Shown here in pieces: positions 1 through 7,228 of a stretch of 64,000 nucleotides of DNA. The stretch lies in assembly GCA_947493705.1 (NCBI GenBank), contig CANLSH010000014.1, positions 1-64,000 on the forward strand, read 5' to 3'. This DNA comes from an uncultured Arachnia sp. Its GTDB lineage: Bacteria > Actinomycetota > Actinomycetes > Propionibacteriales > Propionibacteriaceae. The notes below the pieces were generated by a model. The model was not told the origin of the DNA, did not search any database, and saw nothing but the letters and a program-made list of their open reading frames with translations. Position 1 is the stretch's first letter. Each line of letters opens with the position of its first letter. A program made the position numbers and the translations under genes.

Positions 1-73
1 ACCAGATGCAAGTGACACCATCTCATCCCGCCCGGCCAAGTCCTCGCCGAGAACAGCATTGATCAGCGCTTCC
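1..73. other. Window-edge segment, no supported gene
   Basis: Seventy-three bases lie downstream of the DUF4190-like gene. On the minus strand an ATG at 21..19, preceded by a purine-rich GGGATGAG, could open a reading frame running off the window edge. Only seven codons are visible, so nothing can be called. Confidence 0.3.
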
Positions 74-826
74 TTAGCCGCCCAACTGGTTGATGACCGG
101 GCTGAGCACCAAGCTCACGGCTCCGTAGGCCAGGGGCAGGGCAAGGACCCCCACTATGATCCCGACGATTCCGAACGTCCGTCCGCGACGTGTCGCGGTG
201 GCGACAATACTGATGACCCAGCCGATGAAACCCACCAGGCAGGACAGCACACCCGCCGCAATGGGTCCCACGGCCGATTCGGCATAGGCGATGGTTCTGG
301 GATCATTCATGAGTGCCTCGGGGTCTCGCGGGAATCCTGTCTCTGCCAGATTGAGAAACAGATCAGCCAGACCTGAACCGAAAGCCCAGGCAGCCGCGAT
401 GAGTGCTCCTGTTGCGAGAACAACCAGGACGAGACCCGTGATGCCCAGCGCGCTTGAGCGTTCTGCTGGGGGCATGGCTTGCGGCGGGTTCACGGACCAT
501 GACTGCTGACCCGCATAGGGCTGCTGTCCGGCATAAGGATCCTGCCCTGCATAGGACCGCTGGCCGGCATAAGCATCCTGACCTGCATAAGGCTGCTGGC
601 CAGGATAGGACTGCTGCCCTGGATGAGGTCGCTCATCGTATGCGGGATACCCGTACTGCTCGCTGTGGTGCGGCAGACTGTTCGACGGCTGAGTATTCGG
701 ATCCTGCCAGCCCGAAGGAGGAGTCTGTCCAGCGTAGGGCTCATGCCGCTCCGTCCGATCCGGATCGAACTGCGGTCCGGGATCCTGCTCTCGGCCGGTG
801 ACGTGATCATTTCGATCGTTGCTCAT
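74..826 (-). CDS. DUF4190-like membrane protein with a Gln/Tyr/Gly-rich repeat N-terminus
   Basis: Predicted 250-residue membrane protein. The N-terminal ~115 residues are hydrophilic and probably disordered, with about six tandem six-residue units of the type PYAGQQ/SYAGQD. The C-terminal half has a hydrophobic segment at about 128-150 and two more near 190-240, the arrangement of DUF4190 proteins, which often follow a low-complexity cytoplasmic tail. The start at MSNDRND was chosen over an upstream in-frame ATG because GAGGGG sits just before it. The function of this family is not established; a role in the envelope is inference. The next gene upstream (DinB) is divergent, so this is probably a single-gene transcript. 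Confidence 0.7.
   Translation of the reverse strand: MSNDRNDHVTGREQDPGPQFDPDRTERHEPYAGQTPPSGWQDPNTQPSNSLPHHSEQYGYPAYDERPHPGQQSYPGQQPYAGQDAYAGQRSYAGQDPYAGQQPYAGQQSWSVNPPQAMPPAERSSALGITGLVLVVLATGALIAAAWAFGSGLADLFLNLAETGFPRDPEALMNDPRTIAYAESAVGPIAAGVLSCLVGFIGWVISIVATATRRGRTFGIVGIIVGVLALPLAYGAVSLVLSPVINQLGG
504..622 (-). repeat. Tandem 18-bp repeats inside the DUF4190-like gene
   Basis: About six imperfect copies of an 18-bp unit encode xYAGQx hexapeptides. Copies differ mostly at the first and last codons. This is coding repeat DNA that could expand or contract by slippage. Confidence 0.7.
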
Positions 827-951
827 CGTGGTCCCCTCTGTGAGTGTCTCCATGGTGGCACACGCATCCGCACGCATCCACAGCGTCGCGGCATCTGACC
901 GGGGTCCTCGCTACATTCAGTCACTATCTCCATAACCAGAAAGGACCATCC

Positions 952-1512
952 ATGAATGCCTCCGCACAGCGTGAGCACGACATGCGCGAAAACGCAGATC
1001 TGCCGGCGCAATTGCTGCTCGACGCCTTTGGCAGGGTCCACGAGCTCGTCCCCTTTGTCGTTGAGGGTCTCGACGACGAGCAACTCAATTGGCGTCCGGA
1101 CCCGGGGGCCAACTCCATCGGTTGGCTCCTGTGGCACCTCGCACGCGTCGAGGACAGTCATCTTGCTGATCTCAAAGGGTCGCAGCAGAGGTGGACACAG
1201 GACGGTTGGGTTCAACGCTTCGGGCTTGACTACGACGTATCCGACATCGGGTTCGGTCACGATTCGGACGCCGTGGCGCAGTTCTTCGTGGCCGATCCAT
1301 CACTGTTGATCTCCTACTACGAGGCGGTCCACTCCAGAACACGGGAGATACTCTCAGAACTGGCGGACAAGGACTACGCGCGCGTCATTGACACCTCCTA
1401 CGATCCCCCCGTCACCGTCGCCGTTCGCTTGGTCAGTGTGGTCAACGACACAACACAACACATTGGGCAGGCCGCCTATGTACGCGGCCTGGTGGATCGA
1501 CGCGGGCAGTGA
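952..1512 (+). CDS. DinB/DUF664 family protein, putative thiol-dependent transferase
   Basis: Encodes 186 residues of the DinB four-helix-bundle fold, DUF664-like. The metal-binding histidines can be seen: WHLARVEDSH near residues 61-70 supplies two and TTQHIGQ near 170-176 supplies the third. Family members in mycothiol-producing actinobacteria act as metal-dependent thiol transferases or detoxification enzymes; the substrate here is unknown. The start was chosen at ATGAATGCC because AAAGGA precedes it by a good spacing; the longer frame to 844 has no such site. It is transcribed divergently from the DUF4190-like gene. Confidence 0.8.
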   Translation: MNASAQREHDMRENADLPAQLLLDAFGRVHELVPFVVEGLDDEQLNWRPDPGANSIGWLLWHLARVEDSHLADLKGSQQRWTQDGWVQRFGLDYDVSDIGFGHDSDAVAQFFVADPSLLISYYEAVHSRTREILSELADKDYARVIDTSYDPPVTVAVRLVSVVNDTTQHIGQAAYVRGLVDRRGQ

Positions 1513-1633
1513 GCTGACCTCTCACCAGCAGTACTGCATACGACAAGTGGTGCATGGAAAGCCGCAGTGACAGTAGGGCCAGGAGCTCGGGGCCGTGTTG
1601 TGGGCCCCTGGTCTGAGAAAGAAAGCTGCTCGC

Positions 1634-1851
1634 CTACGTCTTGTCAGATTTCTTCAGTGCGGAGCCCTTGTGGGCTGCAATATGGTCGGTCTTGTCGCTG
1701 GCGATCTCGTACTGGGGTTCTCCTCGCTTGCGCGACGGGTGTGGCCCTTGTAATCGAAATCAGCGGTGTGGACCTTGGTGATCGTTCCAGAGACGTGTCC
1801 CGCCTCAGAGTTCCAGGAGACGTGGTCCCCGACCTGGAAATTCGTGCTCAT
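1634..1851 (-). pseudogene. DUF2945 (HVA1-type TUDOR) protein, frameshifted
   Basis: The first 46 residues are a clear DUF2945 protein (FQVGDHVSWNSEAGHVSG, then FDYKGHTRRASEENP). After ENP the open frame runs into unrelated sequence. Shifting by one base at the run of four G (plus strand 1714-1717; CCCC in the coding strand) restores the usual ending QYEIASDKTDHIAAHKGS and a stop at 1636..1634, for a 72-residue product. Either one C has been lost or there is a base-calling error. Its ATG overlaps the stop of the upstream DUF488 gene (ATGA), so the two were co-translated. Function of the family is not established. Confidence 0.75.
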
Positions 1852-2450
1852 GTTGTTTCTCCCAACTGTGGATAACTGATCCTGCCATCAACGCCCACCA
1901 CTGGTGCGGCACCCCACTGCCCCAGCTGGTGGGTCTTCGGCCTGGCCCCGTTCATGAGATGCGTCACCTTCCATCCGCGTGCCGTCAGCGTGTTTGCAAT
2001 CAGGAGGCGATGACAGCGCCACGGCATCGGCTCACCACACATGACCGCCACGTGCTGTGTAGCGGCAAGGTCCATGAGACGCTCCAGGCCAGCTTCGAAC
2101 TCGGGAGTGAGTGTGTAGTCCGCGTAGCGCTTGAAGCTCATGCTGCGCCACCCGGCATTGACGTTGTGGTCGATCTCTTTCTGTCTGGAGTGCGGACCGG
2201 CGAGTTCGCTCAGATGCAAGTATTCGATGCCAAGATCATCCAGCCACGTCCACAGCTCACTCTTCTCGAAGTGCGGGCTACGCCGAGAGACGGGCACCTT
2301 GCGAATGTCAAGCACTGCTTCGATGTCAGCGAATCCGAGTGTTTCGACCACGACATCCGGAGGGCACTTCCAGTGCCCAATCGTCCAGATCTCATCGGTC
2401 GTCTCGTGCCTTGTAGCGGCTGCTTCGCAAGACATCTTGCCCTCAGACAT
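1848..2450 (-). CDS. DUF488 family protein (first of two in the window)
   Basis: About 200 residues of the DUF488 family. Landmarks are TIGHW near the start, VLDIRKVPVSRRSPHF, GIEYLHLSELAG, and MPWRCHRLLIANTL towards the end, where the Cys-His pair is a hallmark of the family. Members are widespread and of uncertain biochemical role; nucleic-acid or nucleotide binding has been suggested. The start is uncertain: ATGs at 2468, 2450 and 2435 are in frame, and the last has GAGGG upstream. The stop overlaps the start of the frameshifted DUF2945 gene, so they form an operon. A second, shorter paralogue lies at 9122-9637. Confidence 0.8.
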   Translation of the reverse strand: MSEGKMSCEAAATRHETTDEIWTIGHWKCPPDVVVETLGFADIEAVLDIRKVPVSRRSPHFEKSELWTWLDDLGIEYLHLSELAGPHSRQKEIDHNVNAGWRSMSFKRYADYTLTPEFEAGLERLMDLAATQHVAVMCGEPMPWRCHRLLIANTLTARGWKVTHLMNGARPKTHQLGQWGAAPVVGVDGRISYPQLGETT

Positions 2451-2727
2451 CGGTTCTTGTCGTCGCAATTGTGAGGTAGCTCATCGTAATCCCAAGTTTT
2501 TACAGTGCCGGAAGCGATAGCTTTCGTGTGGATAGGAAGTGTCCGCACCGTTTCACAGAAACCCCACGGTCACTCTGATAATTTCATTCTCACTTTCACG
2601 TCCAGTCTGCACAACGCGTCGGAACCTGAACACGTCACACCGCACAGTTGCGGTGGGACAGTTCCACCCGGGATCAGCCACGACACGGTTGACCCAACAA
2701 GTCGGGAGTCTTCCAGAAGGGCGAGTC
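2451..2727. promoter_or_regulatory. Divergent intergenic region before norB with an inverted repeat
   Basis: This 277-bp gap separates the DUF488 gene from the nitric-oxide reductase operon and must carry both promoters. A perfect inverted repeat, CACCGCA-CAGT-TGCGGTG, lies at 2638-2655, about 70 bp before the norB start. It may be an operator or a leader hairpin. I could not match a known NsrR, NnrR or DtxR/FNR consensus by eye. Confidence 0.4.
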
Positions 2728-5130
2728 ATGGTCACAACAGCACGGGCCACCACAAGACAGCGGAATGAATTCCTCGTTTCGAAAGGCTGGGTCCAAGGCG
2801 TCGCACTCGTGATGATCTTCGGCTTCTTCGTCATGGGGTTTCTTGCAGTCCGTACCTACACCGACGGCATGCCCCAACCGACGACCGTCGTCGCGGCTGA
2901 CGGTGCGGAAGTCTTCAGTGGAGCGGAAATCACGGCTGGACAACAGACGTTTTTGCGACGTGGCTTGCAACAGTACGGCTCGGTCATGGGCCATGGAGGC
3001 TACCTGGGACCCGACTACACCGCTGACTATCTCCGACGGGCTTCAACCTTTTCTCTGGAGGCCCTGACCAACTCCGGTGTTCAGGATCCCCGGGGTCAGC
3101 TCATCGAGGAGATGCGGACGAACCGCTACGACCCGGAGACCGGTATTCTGGTCTACACCGCCCTCCAGGTTGAGGCATTCGACCTCCTCAAACAGCATTA
3201 CGCGGACTACTTCGGTTCCCCCACCACCCAGTACGGGCTCATTCCCAATGCGATCACCGATCCCCAGGACATTCATGAGTTGACCTCATTCTTCGCATGG
3301 ACGGCTTGGGCCGCCGCCGCTGATCGCCCGGGCCACAACTACTCCTACACCAACAACTGGCCGCCGGAACCCCTTGTCAGCAACGCTCCGACAGCCGACA
3401 TTCTGGTCTGGTCAGGACTCTCGCTGTGTGCCTTGCTGGTCGGCACCGGCATCTTGTTCGCGGCCTACGGACGGTGGAGCCGCAACATCGGCTGGCAGAG
3501 CAATGAAACACCTGCACTGTCATTCTCCCAGCCCGGAGAGGTGGAGATCACGCCGGCGCAGCGTGCCACCACCTGGTTCTTCTTTGTCGTCGCGGGGATG
3601 TTCGTGGCTCAGGCCCTTCTGGGAGCGGCCATCGAGCACTACCGCGCTGACTTGACCAGTTTCTTCGGTATCGATCTTGCCCGGATCTTGCCGTTCAATC
3701 TTGCTCGTACCTGGCATGTTCAACTGGCTCTGCTGTGGACCGCTGCCTCGTTCCTGGCTGCAGCAATCTTCCTCGTGCCGTTCATTTCCGGACGCGAACC
3801 GCGTCGTCAGAATTGGCTTGCCTTCGGCTTGCTGGGGGCCCTGGTCATCGTCGTCTTCGGATCGTTCACCGGCGAAGCTCTGAGCATCTTCGGCGTTGAG
3901 TGGGCCAGGGGTTCAATCTTCTTCGATCAGCAGTGGGAGTATCTTGATCTGCCCCGCTTCTGGCAGGGGCTGCTCGTGCTGGGTCTGTTCATCTGGGTGG
4001 CGATTCTCTTCCGCGGTATGCGCGCCCGTCTGAAGACTGAACACCGCGGCAACCTACCCTGGCTGTTTCTCTACGCGGCACTCGCCATCCCGGGTTTCTA
4101 CGCCGTCGGTATGTTGGCCAAACCCGAAACCCACCTCACCGTCGCGGAGTTCTGGCGGTTCTGGGTGGTCCACCTGTGGGTGGAGGACTTCCTGGAGCTC
4201 TTCACCACCGTCATGGTGGCCTACATCTTCGTCATGTTGGGAGTTGTGCGTCGCCAGATTGCCATGGCCATCATTTTCCTCGACGTCATCCTGTACTCCG
4301 TCGGAGGCGTCATCGGCACCATGCATCACCTGTATTTCTCCGGCACCCCAGTTGAGCACATGGCACTGGGCGCAGTCTTCTCGGCTCTGGAGATCATTCC
4401 ACTCACCTTCCTGACGATCGAAGCATGGACGTTCCTCCAGTTGGGGTCACGCCAGGAGTCGCGCTCCTCGGCACCGTTCCCGCACCGGTGGGCCGTGATG
4501 TTCCTCGTCGCGGTGGGGTTCTGGAACTTTGTCGGCGCGGGCGTGTTCGGCTTCCTCATCAACCTGCCAATCGTGTCGTACTACCAGATCGGCACCGCCC
4601 TGACCGCCAATCACGCCCACGCAGCCATGATGGGCGTGTACGGGATGCTTGCCATCGGCCTGGCGCTCTTCGCGCTCCGCTACATCATCCCGGCGGGACG
4701 CTGGCCCGAGAAGGCTGCCAAGTTCTGCTTCTGGAGCACGAACATCGGACTGGCCTGGATGAGCTTCGCGACGCTGCTGCCGTTGGGTGTGCTCCAGCTG
4801 TATCACTCGGTGAACAGCGGCTACTTCGAGTCGCGCACCTTGGGCTACATCATGGAGCCGGGCAATGCCATCCTCGAATGGCTGCGGTTGCCCGGTGACG
4901 TGGCTCTCATCAGTGGTGCCGTCGCATTCCTGTGGATTGCATGGCTCGGCATTCGGTACGCCATCCCCGCCACGACACACGATGTGCCGAGGGAACAGCT
5001 GTTCGTGGTGGAGCAGTCCGCCGTGGTGGGCGGCTCGACCGGCGAAGCCAGCTACGAGCCCACTCGAAACCCGGATGCTGATGAACGCTCCCCCTACGGA
5101 TCAGATCACCGATCAATGGATGCCGACTGA
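2728..5130 (+). CDS. norZ: Quinol-dependent nitric-oxide reductase (qNOR)
   Basis: Single-subunit membrane enzyme that reduces 2 NO to N2O with electrons from quinol. At 800 residues it is slightly longer than the usual ~760. Residues ~15-35 are the first membrane helix, followed by an extracellular domain with the family segment GQQTFLRRGLQQYGSVMGHG. Twelve or more helices of the haem-copper oxidase fold follow. Candidate haem/FeB ligands and nearby residues include H330 (TWHVQ), H482 with E486 (HLWVED), H533/H534 and H629/H631 (NHAHAAM). The start was taken at ATG 2728 with AGAAGGGCG upstream. The next gene starts in TGATG overlap, so it heads a coupled operon. Likely role is NO detoxification; regulator unknown. 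Confidence 0.95.
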   Translation: MVTTARATTRQRNEFLVSKGWVQGVALVMIFGFFVMGFLAVRTYTDGMPQPTTVVAADGAEVFSGAEITAGQQTFLRRGLQQYGSVMGHGGYLGPDYTADYLRRASTFSLEALTNSGVQDPRGQLIEEMRTNRYDPETGILVYTALQVEAFDLLKQHYADYFGSPTTQYGLIPNAITDPQDIHELTSFFAWTAWAAAADRPGHNYSYTNNWPPEPLVSNAPTADILVWSGLSLCALLVGTGILFAAYGRWSRNIGWQSNETPALSFSQPGEVEITPAQRATTWFFFVVAGMFVAQALLGAAIEHYRADLTSFFGIDLARILPFNLARTWHVQLALLWTAASFLAAAIFLVPFISGREPRRQNWLAFGLLGALVIVVFGSFTGEALSIFGVEWARGSIFFDQQWEYLDLPRFWQGLLVLGLFIWVAILFRGMRARLKTEHRGNLPWLFLYAALAIPGFYAVGMLAKPETHLTVAEFWRFWVVHLWVEDFLELFTTVMVAYIFVMLGVVRRQIAMAIIFLDVILYSVGGVIGTMHHLYFSGTPVEHMALGAVFSALEIIPLTFLTIEAWTFLQLGSRQESRSSAPFPHRWAVMFLVAVGFWNFVGAGVFGFLINLPIVSYYQIGTALTANHAHAAMMGVYGMLAIGLALFALRYIIPAGRWPEKAAKFCFWSTNIGLAWMSFATLLPLGVLQLYHSVNSGYFESRTLGYIMEPGNAILEWLRLPGDVALISGAVAFLWIAWLGIRYAIPATTHDVPREQLFVVEQSAVVGGSTGEASYEPTRNPDADERSPYGSDHRSMDAD

Positions 5131-5894
5131 TGGCTGGCGTCGACATCATGGTCTGGCTCGCGGCCGGCTACGGACTCCTGCTGCTTGCTGTCGCTTGGGG
5201 AATCGACTTTGCGGCACGCCGAGCTGCGCAACGCACCACCGCCTGGCGTTCCGGCGCATTCACCTACCACGAGGACCACGACGCTTGGCTCTGTCCCGAG
5301 GACCAGTGGTTGTGGCCCCAGTCCTTCGACCCCGGCAACCGTGTCATGCGCTACCGGGCCAGCCCCACGGTGTGCAACTCGTGTCCGGTGAAAGACACCT
5401 GCACCGCGTCGGACACCGGCAGGGAGGTGAGTCGCAACGTTGACCCATGGCCCAGCTCGGAGGCAGAGCGCTTCCACCGTGGGATTGCCTGCTGCGTTGC
5501 TGTGCTTGCGATGCTGTGGCCCGCCATCACTTTCCTCACTGCGACCACCACCACAGAAAGGCTGATGCTGGCCGGGGTGCTTGTCGTGGTCGGGTTGACC
5601 AGCGCGCCACTCTGGTCCCACCTGCGCCGCAGCCGGGCCGATTTCCCTATCCATGTCCCACTGCTGGATCTCGACGAGAGCGTCACCCAACAAGAAGCTC
5701 TCGCCCGCACGGTGCATCAGCGTCGCTCAACCTATGCGAGCGACTCCACCGTCACAGACAGGGATGCTCAACTTTCCACTCCCCTGCCGATGCCACGCCT
5801 CCGTTACGCCAGCGACGCCCATTCCAAACCTATGGAGACATATCAGCCAGGGTTCCCGGTCCGGCCGAACCCAGACTCGAGGAGCAACCCATGA
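5130..5894 (+). CDS. Membrane protein with a four-cysteine transposase-like zinc-ribbon domain
   Basis: 254 residues, not recognised as a named family. A membrane helix at ~8-27 leads to a soluble part with C55-P-E-D, then C82-x2-C85-x5-C91 and TGREVSR, followed by two hydrophobic helices (~118-138 and ~143-162) and a polar tail. The cysteine pattern (LCPED...CNSCPVKDTC...GRE) resembles the small Cys4 module found near the C-terminus of IS1182/IS5-type transposases, here without any transposase catalytic part. I infer a metal-binding or redox-sensing domain at the membrane. Start and stop overlap the NO-reductase and SPFH genes, so its role is probably linked to them. Confidence 0.75.
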   Translation: MAGVDIMVWLAAGYGLLLLAVAWGIDFAARRAAQRTTAWRSGAFTYHEDHDAWLCPEDQWLWPQSFDPGNRVMRYRASPTVCNSCPVKDTCTASDTGREVSRNVDPWPSSEAERFHRGIACCVAVLAMLWPAITFLTATTTTERLMLAGVLVVVGLTSAPLWSHLRRSRADFPIHVPLLDLDESVTQQEALARTVHQRRSTYASDSTVTDRDAQLSTPLPMPRLRYASDAHSKPMETYQPGFPVRPNPDSRSNP

Positions 5895-6796
5895 GTGCGT
5901 TCACCATCGCAGCCATCACAGTGGGGCTGCTCCTGATCGTCCTTCTCATGGCGTCGATCCGGGTACTCAAGGAGTACGAGCGGGGCGTGGCGTTTCGACT
6001 CGGACGATTGCGGGAACCCCTGCAACCAGGACTGCGTCTGCTGGTTCCTGTCCTCGACTCACTTGTGAGGGTGGATCTGCGGGTCGTGACACTGACCATC
6101 CCCCCGCAGGAGGTGATCACCAAGGACAACGTGCCCGCCCGGGTCAACGCAGTTGTCCTCTTTCAGGTCACAGACCCCGTGCAATCGGTGATGGCCGTGG
6201 AAAACCACGCCGTGGCGACGTCCCAGATCGCGCAAACCACCCTGCGATCCGTGGTCGGGCGTGCAGACCTCGACACCCTGCTGGCGCACCGAGCCGATCT
6301 CAATGAAGATCTTGCACGCAGCATCGACGCGCAGACCCAGCCATGGGGAGTACAGGTCAATGTCGTGGAGATCAAGGACGTGGAGATACCCCAGGCCATG
6401 CAGCGCGCCATGGCCCGCGAGGCTGAGGCTGAGCGGGAACGGCGGGCGAAAGTCATCAATGCGCACGGCGAACTGCAAGCTTCCGAGGAACTTGCGCAGG
6501 CTGCGGAGACGCTCAGCCGGGCCCCAGCCTCGCTCCAGCTCCGCTACCTGCAAACGCTACTCGAGCTGGGCGCAGACCAGAACTCGACGGTGGTCTTCCC
6601 CCTACCCATCGACATCATTGGGCCGTTCCTGAACAACGCGCCAGAGATCCTGTCCAAGCTCGCCAACGGCCAGCACAGCACAACGGCCGCCCCCGCTCCC
6701 CCACAACCTTCCGACCCCCCGATGGACACGGACCCGAACCGTTCCAGCGAAGCTTTCACAAGGAATCATCACGCGAGTGAGAGGAGACAGTCGTGA
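5891..6796 (+). CDS. SPFH/slipin (stomatin-like) membrane protein
   Basis: 301 residues. One N-terminal membrane helix (~3-25) is followed by the slipin signature: RVLKEYERGVAFRLGR, then LVPVLDSLVRVDLRV and VPARVNAVVLFQV. The SPFH domain spans about 30-200, then an Ala/Glu-rich coiled coil and a Pro-rich tail. Stomatin-like proteins form membrane rings or scaffolds that organise partner membrane proteins. No NfeD partner gene is next to it, although many bacterial slipins have one. Its ATG overlaps the preceding stop and its own stop overlaps the next GTG, so it is translated with the NO reductase. I infer that it scaffolds the reductase or its Cys4 partner. Confidence 0.9.
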   Translation: MSAFTIAAITVGLLLIVLLMASIRVLKEYERGVAFRLGRLREPLQPGLRLLVPVLDSLVRVDLRVVTLTIPPQEVITKDNVPARVNAVVLFQVTDPVQSVMAVENHAVATSQIAQTTLRSVVGRADLDTLLAHRADLNEDLARSIDAQTQPWGVQVNVVEIKDVEIPQAMQRAMAREAEAERERRAKVINAHGELQASEELAQAAETLSRAPASLQLRYLQTLLELGADQNSTVVFPLPIDIIGPFLNNAPEILSKLANGQHSTTAAPAPPQPSDPPMDTDPNRSSEAFTRNHHASERRQS

Positions 6797-7068
6797 CCGA
6801 CTCCGAACGCACCGACTCCGCCCCCTCCGGTGGCACCCCCGGGATCGCGATCATGGTCCTGGGAGCCGTCATTGCGGTTCTGGGCCCACTCTTCGGGCTG
6901 CTGGCCGGGTCCATGGCGGGCTCGCCGGATCCGGAGTCCACTGGACAACTGTTCGAGTACTTCGTCGGCGGGTTGTTCGTGGGAGGAGCTGGTGTGGTGA
7001 TTCTCTATCTCGGTTTCATACGGTACCGCGGGTGGCGTCGCGGGCAGAAGGAAACACAGATCCGCTGA
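6793..7068 (+). CDS. Small two-helix membrane protein, end of the NO-reductase operon
   Basis: 91 residues, unrecognised. A Ser/Thr/Pro-rich N-terminus leads to two hydrophobic helices (about 17-40 and 54-76), then a basic tail RYRGWRRGQK, which suggests a cytoplasmic C-terminus. It starts at a GTG overlapping the SPFH stop (GTGA) with GAGGAGA upstream. It is the fourth and last gene of the coupled operon. No function can be assigned from sequence. Confidence 0.65.
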   Translation: MTDSERTDSAPSGGTPGIAIMVLGAVIAVLGPLFGLLAGSMAGSPDPESTGQLFEYFVGGLFVGGAGVVILYLGFIRYRGWRRGQKETQIR

Positions 7069-7228
7069 ATGCCACGCCCCGACACGGATCGCTTGGAAGC
7101 AGAGGTTCCGTATGGCATGGCCCTGGCCACCGGTGAAGTTTGCAGTGTCTTATGCTGGTGGTCATCAGTCATCGAAGCTCCCCGGCAGCCCCCGACGGCG
7201 GTGCGATGTTGTGTGAACGAAGGAACCC

